Of a stretch of DNA of 64,000 nucleotides, positions 1 to 9,136 are shown in pieces (positions within the stretch are counted from its first letter, which is position 1; the number at the start of each line of letters is the position of its first letter). Below the pieces are notes generated by a model. It saw only the letters and a list, made by a program, of their open reading frames with translations, had not been told where the DNA came from and searched no databases. The DNA comes from DSBG01 sp049975365 (GTDB lineage: Bacteria > Desulfobacterota > Desulfomonilia > UBA1062), in NCBI GenBank assembly GCA_049975365.1, contig JBNGDS010000007.1, forward strand, positions 4,192-68,191, read 5' to 3'. A program made the translations under genes and the position numbers.

Positions 1-93
1 CGGATTCTCACTTGGATGCCAACCGAAGATCAGAGGGTAACTGGTGGATGAAGAACTTCTGCTTGAGCCTGAGGGCTCCACGGAAAAATCTGC

Positions 94-138
94 TTGATTT
101 TTACAGGCACATGCATATATTTTATTGTCTTACAATAA
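94..138 (+). promoter_or_regulatory. Promoter and GntR-type operator of the acyl-CoA dehydrogenase gene
   Basis: A -35-like TTGATT (94-99), a 16-bp spacer and a good -10 TATATT (116-121) are followed at once by the perfect inverted repeat TTATTGTCTTACAATAA (122-138; 7-bp arms, 3-bp centre). Its core TTGTCTTACAA fits the TNGTNNNACNA pattern known for FadR-subfamily GntR regulators. A site over the transcription start suggests repression. The likely binder is the GntR protein encoded at 1375-2133, whose own promoter carries a related site. Confidence 0.6.
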
Positions 139-162
139 TACAATTCAATGGAGGGAGGAGAT

Positions 163-1314
163 ATGTCTTTACTCGACAAATACTATACCGAGGAACATCA
201 AATTTTTCGAGAGGCTGTGAGACGATTCTTCGAAAAGGAAGTGACGCCCTTCGCGGATCAATGGGAACAGGAGGGTATCGTCCCCCGTCAGGCATGGAAA
301 AAATTTGCGGAGCAGGGATTTCTTTGTCCCTGGCTACCTGAAGAGTATGGGGGTGTTGGGGCGGATTTTCTCTATTCCTTCATCCTGACTGAAGAGCTCG
401 CACGGACACACTGCGGGGGATTTTTCTTTCCTCTCCACTCGGATATCATCGTGCCGTATATCTATAGTTTTGGGAACGATGAGCAGAAAGAGAGATGGCT
501 TCCGAGGTGCGCGACAGGTGACATCATCACGGCACTGGCAATGACGGAGCCGGGTACCGGGTCCGACCTCGCCGCAATCAAAGCCACTGCGATCAGGGAC
601 GGGGATGAGCTCGTGATCAACGGACAGAAGACATTCATCTCCAATGGAATCAGTTGCGATCTGGTCATCGTGGCTGCACGGACCAATCTCCAGGCTGCAT
701 CGCCCTATGAGGGGATGTCGCTCATTGTGGTTGAAGAAGGAACCCCCGGATTCGAGAAGGGGAGAAAGCTCGAAAAGATCGGGTTGCATTCGCAGGATAC
801 CGCCGAGATGGCCTTTGTGGATTGCAGGGTGCCGGCACATAACCTGCTCGGACAGGAGGGGCAGGGATTCTATTACCTGATGCAGAAGCTCCAGCAGGAA
901 CGGCTTGTATGTGCCATGGGCTCCCAGGTCGGTGCAGAAGAAGCATTGAGGGTGACCATTGACTACACCAAGACAAGAGAGGCATTCGGGAGACCCATCA
1001 GCCGCTTTCAGTACATCTCCTTCGAACTTGCGAAGATGGCAACAGAAGTTGAGGTGGGGAGAGCTTTCCTGGAAAGTCTGATCATTGATCACCTTGAGGG
1101 AAGACAGGATGTGAAGAAGGCATCCATGGCCAAATACTGGATCTGCGAAATGCTGAACCGGGTCGTGTCCCAGTGTGTCCAATTCCATGGCGGGTACGGA
1201 TACATGGAGGAATATCCCATTGCCCGCATGTTCCGCGATGCTCGAGTGCAGACCATTTACGCAGGAACATCAGAGATCATGCTGCTCATCATCAGCAGGC
1301 AACTCGGCCTGTAG
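163..1314 (+). CDS. Acyl-CoA dehydrogenase
   Basis: FAD-dependent acyl-CoA dehydrogenase of 383 residues, catalysing alpha,beta-desaturation of an acyl-CoA. The start at 163 is chosen over an in-frame ATG at 148 because GGAGGGAGGAG lies directly before it. Family features seen: the LPEEYGG segment near residue 60, the MTEPGTGSD FAD-contact motif near 128, the TREAFGRPI motif near 271 and the C-terminal IYAGTSEIM loop. That loop has Ala where medium-chain enzymes carry the catalytic Glu. Glu246 in QQERLV sits where long-chain and isovaleryl-CoA dehydrogenases keep the base, so this enzyme probably belongs to that catalytic type. The substrate cannot be read from the sequence. It converges on a GntR gene that probably controls it. 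Confidence 0.9.
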   Translation: MSLLDKYYTEEHQIFREAVRRFFEKEVTPFADQWEQEGIVPRQAWKKFAEQGFLCPWLPEEYGGVGADFLYSFILTEELARTHCGGFFFPLHSDIIVPYIYSFGNDEQKERWLPRCATGDIITALAMTEPGTGSDLAAIKATAIRDGDELVINGQKTFISNGISCDLVIVAARTNLQAASPYEGMSLIVVEEGTPGFEKGRKLEKIGLHSQDTAEMAFVDCRVPAHNLLGQEGQGFYYLMQKLQQERLVCAMGSQVGAEEALRVTIDYTKTREAFGRPISRFQYISFELAKMATEVEVGRAFLESLIIDHLEGRQDVKKASMAKYWICEMLNRVVSQCVQFHGGYGYMEEYPIARMFRDARVQTIYAGTSEIMLLIISRQLGL

Positions 1315-1374
1315 GGGACATCGATAGGTTGATACATCAATGATGCAGTGAGTGTCTGATTTCAGGGCTCAGCG

Positions 1375-2133
1375 TCAGGCTGGTATGCCTCGTGACTCCT
1401 CGATCGCTTTGAGGAGCGTCTCCTTCAGGTAATCGATGTGTTCGCATGTGGCTGCCCTTGACGCAGCCTGGTTTCGCGACTGGATCGAGCGGATGATTGC
1501 ATGGAGTTGCTTGACGATTTTCTGAGAGCTGTCGTCCACTGTCGAGAGTTTTTTCCTGCTGTAGGGGAATGCCTCGACGAGGATGGTATTGATGGATTTC
1601 CTCAGGTACACGAAGATGGTGTTGTGGGTGGATTCCGCGATGGTGCTGAAGAAATCGGCGTAGAGTTTTTCCCCTTCCCTCGCACGGTGAAGAACAAGAT
1701 TCTCTCCGATGGCGAAAGCGCGGTCGTAAATCCTTTGTAGCCTCTCGAGATCCTTTTTCGTTGCCCGCATGCAGGCCAGAGCAGCAGCCTCTGAATCGAG
1801 GAGTCTTCTCACATACAGGAGCTCCCAGATCTTTTCCTGGTCAATGGTGAGCAGATCCTCGATGGGAGAGGGAACCCTGGGCAGAGCGGACCTGATGAAC
1901 TTGCCCTTCCGATGGCTGGAATCAATGTACCCCCAGGCTTCAAGGAGTTTCATGGCCTCACGAAGGGAAATTCTGCTGATCCCGAAGAGTCTGGTCATCT
2001 CATGCTCCGACGGCAACTTATCCCCGGGTTTCAGGCTTCCATCACGAATGAGGTGGATAATCTGCTGTGCAACACGTACAGGAATACCAGGGGATTTCTG
2101 AATCCGCGAGATGAGGCTGTTCCTGCCCTCCAT
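1375..2133 (-). CDS. FadR-subfamily GntR transcriptional regulator
   Basis: 252-residue regulator. The N-terminal winged helix has the GntR signature (DGSLKPGDKLPSEHEM, then LFGISRISLREAMKLLEAWGYI), followed by a helical FCD-type ligand domain (RRLLDSEAAALACMRAT... to the end). FCD regulators usually bind acyl-CoAs or carboxylic acids and release DNA on binding. The gene is convergent with the acyl-CoA dehydrogenase, and both promoters carry related TTGTNNNACA(A/T) sites, so autoregulation plus control of the dehydrogenase is the simplest reading. The effector is unknown. Confidence 0.85.
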   Translation of the reverse strand: MEGRNSLISRIQKSPGIPVRVAQQIIHLIRDGSLKPGDKLPSEHEMTRLFGISRISLREAMKLLEAWGYIDSSHRKGKFIRSALPRVPSPIEDLLTIDQEKIWELLYVRRLLDSEAAALACMRATKKDLERLQRIYDRAFAIGENLVLHRAREGEKLYADFFSTIAESTHNTIFVYLRKSINTILVEAFPYSRKKLSTVDDSSQKIVKQLHAIIRSIQSRNQAASRAATCEHIDYLKETLLKAIEESRGIPA

Positions 2134-2515
2134 TCTAAAACCTCTTGTTGATACGTATTATAAACATATAATAATATGTATTACAATAATAATTAACCAT
2201 TTATTCTGCCCTTTCCCCCATGAGGGCGGCGAGCATAGGAGGTTCGTTTTTCAGTCTTTCCGCACGAAGAGGGAGGTCTCTTCCTACACGGTGTCTCCAC
2301 ACACTTCCTGTAGCTGTGAGAAGGTGATGCGTGGGGACCGGAGGGCATGACAGGAATCCTATGGAGGACCCAAAGTGAATCAGTGCGAAGTGAGGCTGTC
2401 CTCGGCATGAGAAATAGTATATAGTAAACTCCCGAGGCCGCAGATTCATGGCACACATGATCCACTCACCAGTGAGAGTGGGAACCCTTTTGACCCCCTG
2501 AATGAGAGGAGAAAC
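2134..2515. promoter_or_regulatory. Intergenic region with GntR promoter/operator
   Basis: 382 bases between divergent genes. On the minus strand, a -35-like TTGTAA (forward 2181-2186), an 18-bp spacer and a perfect -10 TATAAT (forward 2157-2162) precede the GntR gene. The operator-like ATGTATTACAA (2176-2186) overlaps the -35. The right half contains a short inverted repeat CCACTC/GAGTGG at about 2462-2481 and a GAGAGGAG ribosome site for the gene at 2516. I see no convincing gene here; the small open frames lack ribosome sites. Confidence 0.5.
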
Positions 2516-4036
2516 ATGGCAGGCAGAATCGGTTTTGACAACGAGGGCTATATCAGACAGCAGACGCGTTCAATCCTTGAGAGGGTTGAGCGGTTCAACA
2601 ACAAACTCTATCTCGAATTCGGCGGAAAGCTCCTCTATGACTATCATGCCGCGCGGGTGCTTCCCGGATATGACCCGAATGTCAAGATGCGGCTTCTCCA
2701 AGAATTGAAAGACAAGGCGGACATACTTCTGTGCATCTATGCAGGCGATATCGAGCGGAAGAAGATCCGTGCCGATTTCGGCATCACCTATGACTCGGAT
2801 GCCCTCAAGCTTATTGACGACCTGAAATCCTGGGACATCACCGTGGTGGGCGTCATCATCACCAGGTTTGATAACCAGCCCGCCGCAACCCTCTTCAAGA
2901 ACAAGCTTGAACGGAGGGGGATCGGGGTCTATACCCACCCGTACACGAAAGGATATCCCACGGATGTCGATCTCATCGTGAGCGATCAGGGCTACGGAGC
3001 AAACACCTACGTGGAGACATCCAAGCCACTGGTCATCGTGACCGGCCCCGGGCCGGGCAGCGGAAAGCTCGCAACATGCCTTTCCCAGATGTACCATGAC
3101 CACAAGAAGGGAATAAAATCAGGGTATGCGAAGTTCGAGACGTTTCCTATCTGGAACTTCGCCCTCAAGCATCCCGTCAATGTAGCTTATGAGGCGGCGA
3201 CAGCGGACATCAGAGATTTCAACCTGATCGATCCCTTTCACCTCGAGGCGTATGGAGCCACGGCCGTCAATTACAACCGCGATGTGGAAGTTTTTCCTGT
3301 TCTCCGACGGATTCTGGAAAAGATCACCGGTGGAAAAAGTGTGTACCGTTCTCCAACCGATATGGGGGTAAACCAGGTGGGCTTTGCGGTTGTGGATAAC
3401 GACATTGTCCAGGAGGCAGCAAAACAGGAGGTTATCAGGCGCTACTTCCGGTATCAGTGCGAGTACGTGATGGGATTTACCGAGAAGGATACTGTTCAGC
3501 GTGTTGAGCTGCTCGTTCGGGATTTCAATCTGTCTCCGGAAGATCGCAGGGTTGTCCCGCATGCTCGACTGTCAGCGGCAAAGGCCCAGAATGAGGAAGG
3601 GAAGGGAAACGACGGTATCTACTGCGGGGCAGCAATCGAGCTCAGAGATGGAACGATCGTGACCGGAAGCAATTCCCCACTCATGCATGCCGCATCATCA
3701 CTGATCCTGAGGGCTATCAAGCACCTTGCAGAGATTCCACCGAAGCTCGAGTTACTACCGGTGAGCATCACGGAGTCGGTGAGGAACTTCAAAACAGAGA
3801 TCCTCAATGAAAAGAGCGTGAGTCTAGACCTGGAAGAGACCCTCGTGGCACTGAGTATCAGCGCCACGTCAAATCCGGCAGCACAGCTTGCCCTTGAGAA
3901 GGTAAAGGATCTCAGGGGATGTGAAGTCCATATGACACACATACCGACTCCCGGTGATGAGGCGGGGCTCAGGAGACTGGGTGTAAATGTGACCTCTGAC
4001 CCGAATTTTGCCTCGAATAACCTCTTTATCACCTAG
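2516..4036 (+). CDS. DUF1846 (UPF0371) family protein
   Basis: 506-residue cytoplasmic protein recognised as DUF1846 from its overall sequence: an N-terminal IGFDNEGYIRQQTRSI start, a YDYHAARVLPGYDPN segment, and GPGPGSGKLATCLSQMYHD, a P-loop-like glycine stretch near residue 182. Length matches the family (about 500). The biochemical role of the family is unknown to me. The start is supported by GAGAGGAG 6 bases upstream. It appears to be a single-gene transcript, with no functional link to its neighbours. Confidence 0.8.
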   Translation: MAGRIGFDNEGYIRQQTRSILERVERFNNKLYLEFGGKLLYDYHAARVLPGYDPNVKMRLLQELKDKADILLCIYAGDIERKKIRADFGITYDSDALKLIDDLKSWDITVVGVIITRFDNQPAATLFKNKLERRGIGVYTHPYTKGYPTDVDLIVSDQGYGANTYVETSKPLVIVTGPGPGSGKLATCLSQMYHDHKKGIKSGYAKFETFPIWNFALKHPVNVAYEAATADIRDFNLIDPFHLEAYGATAVNYNRDVEVFPVLRRILEKITGGKSVYRSPTDMGVNQVGFAVVDNDIVQEAAKQEVIRRYFRYQCEYVMGFTEKDTVQRVELLVRDFNLSPEDRRVVPHARLSAAKAQNEEGKGNDGIYCGAAIELRDGTIVTGSNSPLMHAASSLILRAIKHLAEIPPKLELLPVSITESVRNFKTEILNEKSVSLDLEETLVALSISATSNPAAQLALEKVKDLRGCEVHMTHIPTPGDEAGLRRLGVNVTSDPNFASNNLFIT

Positions 4037-4142
4037 ATAGACAGTATCCGGGTCCGAAGAGGTCTTGAGACATGGCTCAGGTGGATACCTTCGGGTTTCC
4101 CTGAAAAAACTGCTCCAATCGGTATGGCCTCCGGAGGGGGTG

Positions 4143-5600
4143 TCAGGAGGTTTTCTTCGATTTGAATGCTTGTTTCAGTTTCTCCCCAAGTGATCCGACT
4201 CCTACATCCTGGCTTTCGGAAAAATTTTTCCATTCATCCAGGTTGAGCGAATCCCCCGGGGTCAGCGACAGTTTTCTCTGCGCAGGATCGATGTTCTCGA
4301 TGGCCACCGTGATCGACTCCCCTTCCTGCTTCTTTTCAAGGGCAGCGGCATCATGGTGCTGGACGATCTTGGATCTCGGGAGCAGACCCGTAACGCCGGG
4401 CTCAAGTCTGACAAAGTACCCGAATCGCTCCTTTTTCTCAATGACTCCCTCAAGAATCTGATCCTTGGTGTACCTTTCCTGAATGCCGATCCAGGGATCA
4501 CCTTCGGCATCCTTGATGCTCAGGGAGATCCGCCGGGCATGGGGAATGATCTCCTTGATCATGACGTCTACAGTCTCACCTTCGGACGCTATCTCCCGGG
4601 GTTTCGTCACCCGTTTTTTATAGCTCATTTCACTGATGTGTACGAGGCCCTCGATCCCTGGTGCGATCTCTACGAACACCCCGTAGTCCATACAACGGGT
4701 CACTGTTCCTCTGAGCTTGAGTCCAGGTGCGAACTTTTCCTGTACGGAATTCCAGGGATCATCCTCAACCTGTTTGATGGACAGGGAGATCTTCTTTTCC
4801 TTCTTTTCCGGGTCATCCTCTACGGACAACACCTTCACCTTGACATGTTCGCCGTGGGTGAGGAGTTCATCCGGGTGTGCAATCCGTGACCAGCTCATCT
4901 CAGAGATGTGGACCATCCCTTCAACGCCCGGAGTCAGCTCAACGAAAGCCCCGTACGGCATGAGCCTGGTCACCGTGCCGTCGAGAATCCTTTCTGGGCA
5001 CAGCGATGAAAAAAAATCCTGTCTGGCCTGTTCCTGTTCCTGTTCAAGCAGCGTTCTCCTCGACAGGACGATATTCCTGCCCCCCTCTTCCAGTTCGGAG
5101 ATCAGGAAATGAAATGTCTTGCCCACGTACGCTTCAGGATCCTCAATGTAGATCGTATCCATCTGACTGATCGGACAGAATGCCCTGTGCTTGATGACCT
5201 CTACAGAATATCCGCCTTTACACGTCTCGACCACCCTTCCCTCGACCGGAATTGCCGCCCTATATGCATCCTGGAGCAGAGACATCCCCCCGATACCGGC
5301 CAGTGCCCTGGAGAGTTTGAGTTCTCCGTGCCGTATCGACATCACGAAGAGGTCAAGGGTATCCCCCTCAGAATACGGGAATACACCAGTATCATCGATC
5401 AGTTCTTCCTTTTCCACGATCCCGTCGAGTTTGGAACCGGTATCAACGATCACGTAGTCTCTTCCGATGGACAGGATTCTCCCCTGTATCCGGTCTCCAA
5501 CCCGGATATTCTCCCTCATGTCCGATCCATAGGAATCGAGCAGTGAATCAAAATCCTTCTCCGGGATAGTTCTTCTGTCATCATCAGTGTTGTCGGGCAT
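4143..5600 (-). CDS. S1 RNA-binding repeat protein (ribosomal protein S1-like)
   Basis: 485 residues with about five S1 OB-fold repeats, roughly at 29-95, 114-180, 200-270, 285-360 and 370-440. Repeats 3 and 4 are the most canonical (GTVTRLMPYGAFVEL...GVEGMVHISEMSW and GTVTRCMDYGVFVEI...GLVHISEMSY, each ending KKISLSIK or RRISLSIK). This matches ribosomal protein S1, which binds mRNA and helps initiation, but it has fewer repeats than the six of E. coli S1 and an acidic N-terminus (PDNTDDDRRT). It could be a secondary S1-like RNA-binding protein rather than the only rpsA. Confidence 0.8.
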   Translation of the reverse strand: MPDNTDDDRRTIPEKDFDSLLDSYGSDMRENIRVGDRIQGRILSIGRDYVIVDTGSKLDGIVEKEELIDDTGVFPYSEGDTLDLFVMSIRHGELKLSRALAGIGGMSLLQDAYRAAIPVEGRVVETCKGGYSVEVIKHRAFCPISQMDTIYIEDPEAYVGKTFHFLISELEEGGRNIVLSRRTLLEQEQEQARQDFFSSLCPERILDGTVTRLMPYGAFVELTPGVEGMVHISEMSWSRIAHPDELLTHGEHVKVKVLSVEDDPEKKEKKISLSIKQVEDDPWNSVQEKFAPGLKLRGTVTRCMDYGVFVEIAPGIEGLVHISEMSYKKRVTKPREIASEGETVDVMIKEIIPHARRISLSIKDAEGDPWIGIQERYTKDQILEGVIEKKERFGYFVRLEPGVTGLLPRSKIVQHHDAAALEKKQEGESITVAIENIDPAQRKLSLTPGDSLNLDEWKNFSESQDVGVGSLGEKLKQAFKSKKTS

Positions 5601-5772
5601 CTCTGGTTCTCCATATCGGTCGATTACAGTGAGGCGATGGTATAGAATTTTGTCTGCAGAGTAAATACCATTTTCTCCTGGTGAAGTGACTGGTTACAAT
5701 CGTAGAGAATTTCACCCGGTGAGGGGAGAGGGTGGAATTCGTGTATCCGGCTCAGAGACCTCATGATCGGTG

Positions 5773-6705
5773 TCACGCTATCACAAGCCAACGGTATTCC
5801 CTGATATGATCGAGGAGCTCGAGGGAGATCTCCTGCCGTGGTGTTGAACAGGCCTTTGATGTGAAGATGAACCTCATATCCGGTGTCTTCTTGAAGGCTA
5901 CGAGGTCCATCAAACTCCCGGTACGGGTGGTCTTTCCGAGAGAGGAGGCTACCTGTATCAGGTGGGTGAACCGGATGGTGTATTCACTGTGCCCCGAGAG
6001 GCGGATCTCGCGGGGGAAAGAGTCAAGGTCAAGTCCTTCTCTCAGATACGCCATATCCTCCGGGATGATGGGGTCTGAAGAGTGTTCCGAGATGAACGCG
6101 GGGATTCCCTGCTTGCAGAGTGCATCCACTAGGGCTATGGCACCGACGTTGAGATGAACGGGTGAAGCGTCAGGGTCAGGGAGATCGAGGCCATAGGCAT
6201 GGATCAGGGCAGATACGTCAGGGGGGAGATCGTGGAGCTGGAGATTGGTCATGACGTCCAGATCACCGATAACCTCATTGAGAAGAATCAGATCAACACC
6301 TCGAATGGAGGAAATCATGGACTGGATGTCTCCGTGGAGATATGACACCTTCCTGCCCCAGGGTGCCAATCTCCTTCGCTGGCGTTCCAGAAGGGTTCTC
6401 GAGACGTCTATCATGATGACACCCTTGATGGAGTCAGAATAGGAAGAGAGGAGGCCTTCCATGAGACTTCCATAGCCCCCACCGACCTCCACGACGATGG
6501 ACCCACTGTGGAGCAGGTTTTGTTTTTCAAGGAATTTCCCCAGGAGGGTTCCATAGGGCATGGGTCTTTCCAGGCACATCATGCCCGGGAGGGATGACCT
6601 CGAAAGTGATTCGCAGATGGTCTGCTCCTTCATGAGGTCAATGGCGCCATACCTGTGATAGTGGTATGTTGAGTTTCTCCCTCCCATAGATGCCTGTCTA
6701 TACAC
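5773..6705 (-). CDS. Putative SAM-dependent methyltransferase
   Basis: 310 residues. A glycine-rich motif I (VVEVGGGYGSLMEGLL, about residues 71-86) and an acidic post-I strand (GVIMIDVS) followed by HGDIQSM and DLILLNEVIGD give a class I SAM-binding Rossmann core. The substrate is unknown. There is no signal peptide or membrane segment. The annotated start is the first ATG; an internal Met25 (MKEQTICES) is a possible alternative. It is divergent from the protease gene at 6792. Confidence 0.6.
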   Translation of the reverse strand: MYRQASMGGRNSTYHYHRYGAIDLMKEQTICESLSRSSLPGMMCLERPMPYGTLLGKFLEKQNLLHSGSIVVEVGGGYGSLMEGLLSSYSDSIKGVIMIDVSRTLLERQRRRLAPWGRKVSYLHGDIQSMISSIRGVDLILLNEVIGDLDVMTNLQLHDLPPDVSALIHAYGLDLPDPDASPVHLNVGAIALVDALCKQGIPAFISEHSSDPIIPEDMAYLREGLDLDSFPREIRLSGHSEYTIRFTHLIQVASSLGKTTRTGSLMDLVAFKKTPDMRFIFTSKACSTPRQEISLELLDHIREYRWLVIA

Positions 6706-6791
6706 GAACTTATCAGGATTGTACAGCCATGTAGCGGTTGATGCCAGGGGTGTTCTATGCTAACGTTCCCTTGGATGAAGGAGGATTATCC

Positions 6792-8177
6792 GTGAACAGA
6801 AACTTCCTGCTGATCTTGGTCTGCTCCTGCATGATAGGTATTGCTGCTCCCGTGGACACGGTCCAGGCTCAGAACCCCTACGAAGGAGACTGGGTTGCCG
6901 AGGTGGCGGAAAAGGTAATTCCCTCTGTAGTGAACATCTCATCCACGAAGACGGTCGTGGTTCAGCAGTCTCCATTCTTTTCTGATCCGTTCTTCCGGGA
7001 GTTTTTCGGGGGAGGCATACCAAGGGAACGGGTCCAGCGTGCCCTCGGGTCGGGCGTGATCGTGACGGAAGATGGGTTTATCGTAACAAACAACCATGTA
7101 GTGGGCGGTGCTGACACGGTGGAGGTTCGGCTTTCAGACGAGCGGGTCTTCATTGCAACCATCGTGGGCACGGACCCCAAGAGCGACGTGGCGATCATCA
7201 AGATCGACCAGAAGGACTTGCCGGCCATCAGGATCGGAGATTCCACCAACCTGAGGATCGGGAGTTTCGTACTGGCCGTTGGAAATCCGTTCGGCCTTGG
7301 ACAGACAGTGACCATGGGTATCATCAGTGCACTGGGGAGGTCCGGACTTGGGATCACGGACTATGAAAATTTTATCCAGACCGATGCGGCCATTAATCCC
7401 GGGAATTCCGGCGGGGCACTCGTAAATATGGAGGGAGAGCTCATCGGCATCAATACCGCGATTCTCTCCAGGTCCGGGGGAAATGTGGGAATCGGGTTCG
7501 CCATTCCCATCAATGTGGTCATGACCATCAAGAACAGCATCGAGAAATATGGAGAGGTGGTTCGAGGGTGGCTGGGAGTATCCGTACAGGAGATTACTCC
7601 GAAGATCGCAGAGGCCCTGGGGCTGAGCACCACGAAAGGGGCTCTGGTGTCCGAGGTCATCAAAGGCTCACCCGCGGAAAAGTCCGGGATCGTTCAGGGA
7701 GACGTCATAGTTGCCATTGGTGGGAATACGGTTCACAATACTTCTTCCCTCCGCTTCATGATATCCGAGCTTCTTCCCGGCACGGAAGTGGAGGTGAAGG
7801 TCTTCCGTGATGGCCGGAAGAAGGACGTGCGGGTGACCATAGGAGATCTTTCCAAGGCCCAGGTCCCGGAGCACAAGGTGTATATTGAGGATAACCGGTT
7901 CCTCGCCGGAGCTACTGTTGCAGAGATTACCCCCGGGTCACGGGAGACGTTTCAGATCGATAACGAGATCGAAGGCGTTCTCGTCGTCGAGGTAGAGGAC
8001 AACTCTGCTGCTGCACGGACAGGATTGCGCCCCGGTGACGTCATCCTTGCCATAAATAACACCAAGACACGGAATCTTGAGGAGTTCGAACAGGTCGTCA
8101 GTATGCTCAGGGGGGTGAAGATGGGCATCAGCATCTATCGCCAGGGCATGGTCATGAACCTGACGATCATCAGGTAG
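6792..8177 (+). CDS. degP: Periplasmic serine protease DegP/HtrA
   Basis: Periplasmic chaperone-protease, 461 residues from the GTG at 6792. This start is preferred over the in-frame ATG at 6738 because AAGGAGG lies 7 bases before it and a signal peptide (NRNFLLILVCSCMIGIAAP...) then begins directly. The trypsin-like domain shows the triad His in TNNHVVGG, Asp in PKSDVAIIK and Ser in NPGNSGGALVN. Two PDZ domains follow: the first begins GWLGVSVQEI, the second GVLVVEVEDNSAA. Architecture and length match DegP/DegQ. Its likely role is degrading misfolded envelope proteins. Confidence 0.93.
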   Translation: MNRNFLLILVCSCMIGIAAPVDTVQAQNPYEGDWVAEVAEKVIPSVVNISSTKTVVVQQSPFFSDPFFREFFGGGIPRERVQRALGSGVIVTEDGFIVTNNHVVGGADTVEVRLSDERVFIATIVGTDPKSDVAIIKIDQKDLPAIRIGDSTNLRIGSFVLAVGNPFGLGQTVTMGIISALGRSGLGITDYENFIQTDAAINPGNSGGALVNMEGELIGINTAILSRSGGNVGIGFAIPINVVMTIKNSIEKYGEVVRGWLGVSVQEITPKIAEALGLSTTKGALVSEVIKGSPAEKSGIVQGDVIVAIGGNTVHNTSSLRFMISELLPGTEVEVKVFRDGRKKDVRVTIGDLSKAQVPEHKVYIEDNRFLAGATVAEITPGSRETFQIDNEIEGVLVVEVEDNSAAARTGLRPGDVILAINNTKTRNLEEFEQVVSMLRGVKMGISIYRQGMVMNLTIIR

Positions 8178-8295
8178 GGCACTTCCTGTTTCAACGGGGC
8201 AAGGATCGAGCTGCTCGAGAATACTCGATTCCTGCACGGCGTGTGACTGATTCCTGAAGAACCTGTGCATTGTCACCCGGTGGAAGGAGATCAGA

Positions 8296-8751
8296 ATGAG
8301 GTCGGTCATTCAGAGGGTACGTGAAGCCTCAGTGCGTGTCGATGGGAAGGAAATCTCCCGGATAGGGTGTGGACTGTGCTGCCTTGTCGGCGTGGAGCGC
8401 TCTGACAGCGAATCTGACATCGAGTTCATAGCACGGAAAACCTGTTCGTTGAGGATCTTCGAAGACACTGGGGGTCAGATGAACCTCGACGTGACTCACG
8501 TTCGGGGTGATCTTCTTGTCATCTCTCAGTTCACTCTCCTCGGTGATGCCAGGAAGGGCAGGAGACCGTCGTATTCAACTGCTGAAGAACCGGCATGCGC
8601 CCAAGAGATGTTCGATCATCTTGTTGTGAGGCTCAAGGAATTGTACCCGGCTGGACGCGTTGAAACAGGAAAATTTCAGGCCATGATGGATGTCGAGCTC
8701 ATCAATCATGGCCCGGTTACTCTCCTGCTTGACAGCAGGAAACTCTTCTAA
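8296..8751 (+). CDS. dtd: D-aminoacyl-tRNA deacylase
   Basis: 151-residue DTD-family enzyme that hydrolyses D-aminoacyl-tRNAs and Gly-tRNA(Ala). Seen: the N-terminal MRSVIQRVREASVRVDG, the SQFTLLGDARKGRRPSYSTAEEP segment with the family's SQFTL active-site motif, and the C-terminal NHGPVT loop, which corresponds to the cross-subunit Gly-Pro motif. Length matches E. coli Dtd (145). The preceding sequence has TGGAAGGAG as a ribosome site. Confidence 0.95.
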   Translation: MRSVIQRVREASVRVDGKEISRIGCGLCCLVGVERSDSESDIEFIARKTCSLRIFEDTGGQMNLDVTHVRGDLLVISQFTLLGDARKGRRPSYSTAEEPACAQEMFDHLVVRLKELYPAGRVETGKFQAMMDVELINHGPVTLLLDSRKLF

Positions 8752-8774
8752 AAAATTCTCCTCCCTTCAGAGAC

Positions 8775-9122
8775 CTACTTGAAGGAGTGTATTCTTTCAA
8801 TCAGCTTTGCTTCCGGCATGGCCCCTACGATATCCCCCACCTTTTTCCCGTCCTTGAATATGAGGAGGTTCGGAATAGAACGGATACCGTATGTCGACAC
8901 GATTTGAGGGTTGTTTTCAACATCGATCTTGGCAAATACAATCTCTCCGATATATTTTTTTGCAAGGCTCTCAAGGATCGGACCGATCATTTTGCACGGG
9001 CCGCACCATTCAGCCCAGCAGTCAACCACCAGGAAGGGGTATTTCTCAACCGCGTTGTTGATGTCACCGTCCGTGAGTGTGATGGGGTGGTCTGGGTTTG
9101 TGACCAAGGTTTCTTCTGCCAT
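8775..9122 (-). CDS. trxA: Thioredoxin
   Basis: 115-residue thioredoxin starting at the ATG at 9122, where GGAGGAAC precedes it; a longer reading frame to 9161 overlaps trxB and is unlikely. The active site is WCGPC (Cys40, Cys43), followed by the conserved cis-Pro segment SIPNLLIFKDG. It sits 14 bases downstream of trxB in an arsR-trxB-trxA operon, so its reductase is its immediate neighbour. Confidence 0.95.
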   Translation of the reverse strand: MAEETLVTNPDHPITLTDGDINNAVEKYPFLVVDCWAEWCGPCKMIGPILESLAKKYIGEIVFAKIDVENNPQIVSTYGIRSIPNLLIFKDGKKVGDIVGAMPEAKLIERIHSFK

Positions 9123-9136
9123 ACGTTCCTCCTGAA

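Noticed and set aside
334..1188. Long antisense open frame inside the acyl-CoA dehydrogenase gene
   Set aside because: The sense strand encodes a clear enzyme with conserved motifs; the antisense frame has no ribosome site and no recognisable domain. The same holds for the other long shadow frames over real genes.
2193..2465. Open frames of 85-90 codons upstream of the DUF1846 gene
   Set aside because: Overlapping frames in the same interval, rich in Arg and Pro, with no ribosome site and no domain pattern.
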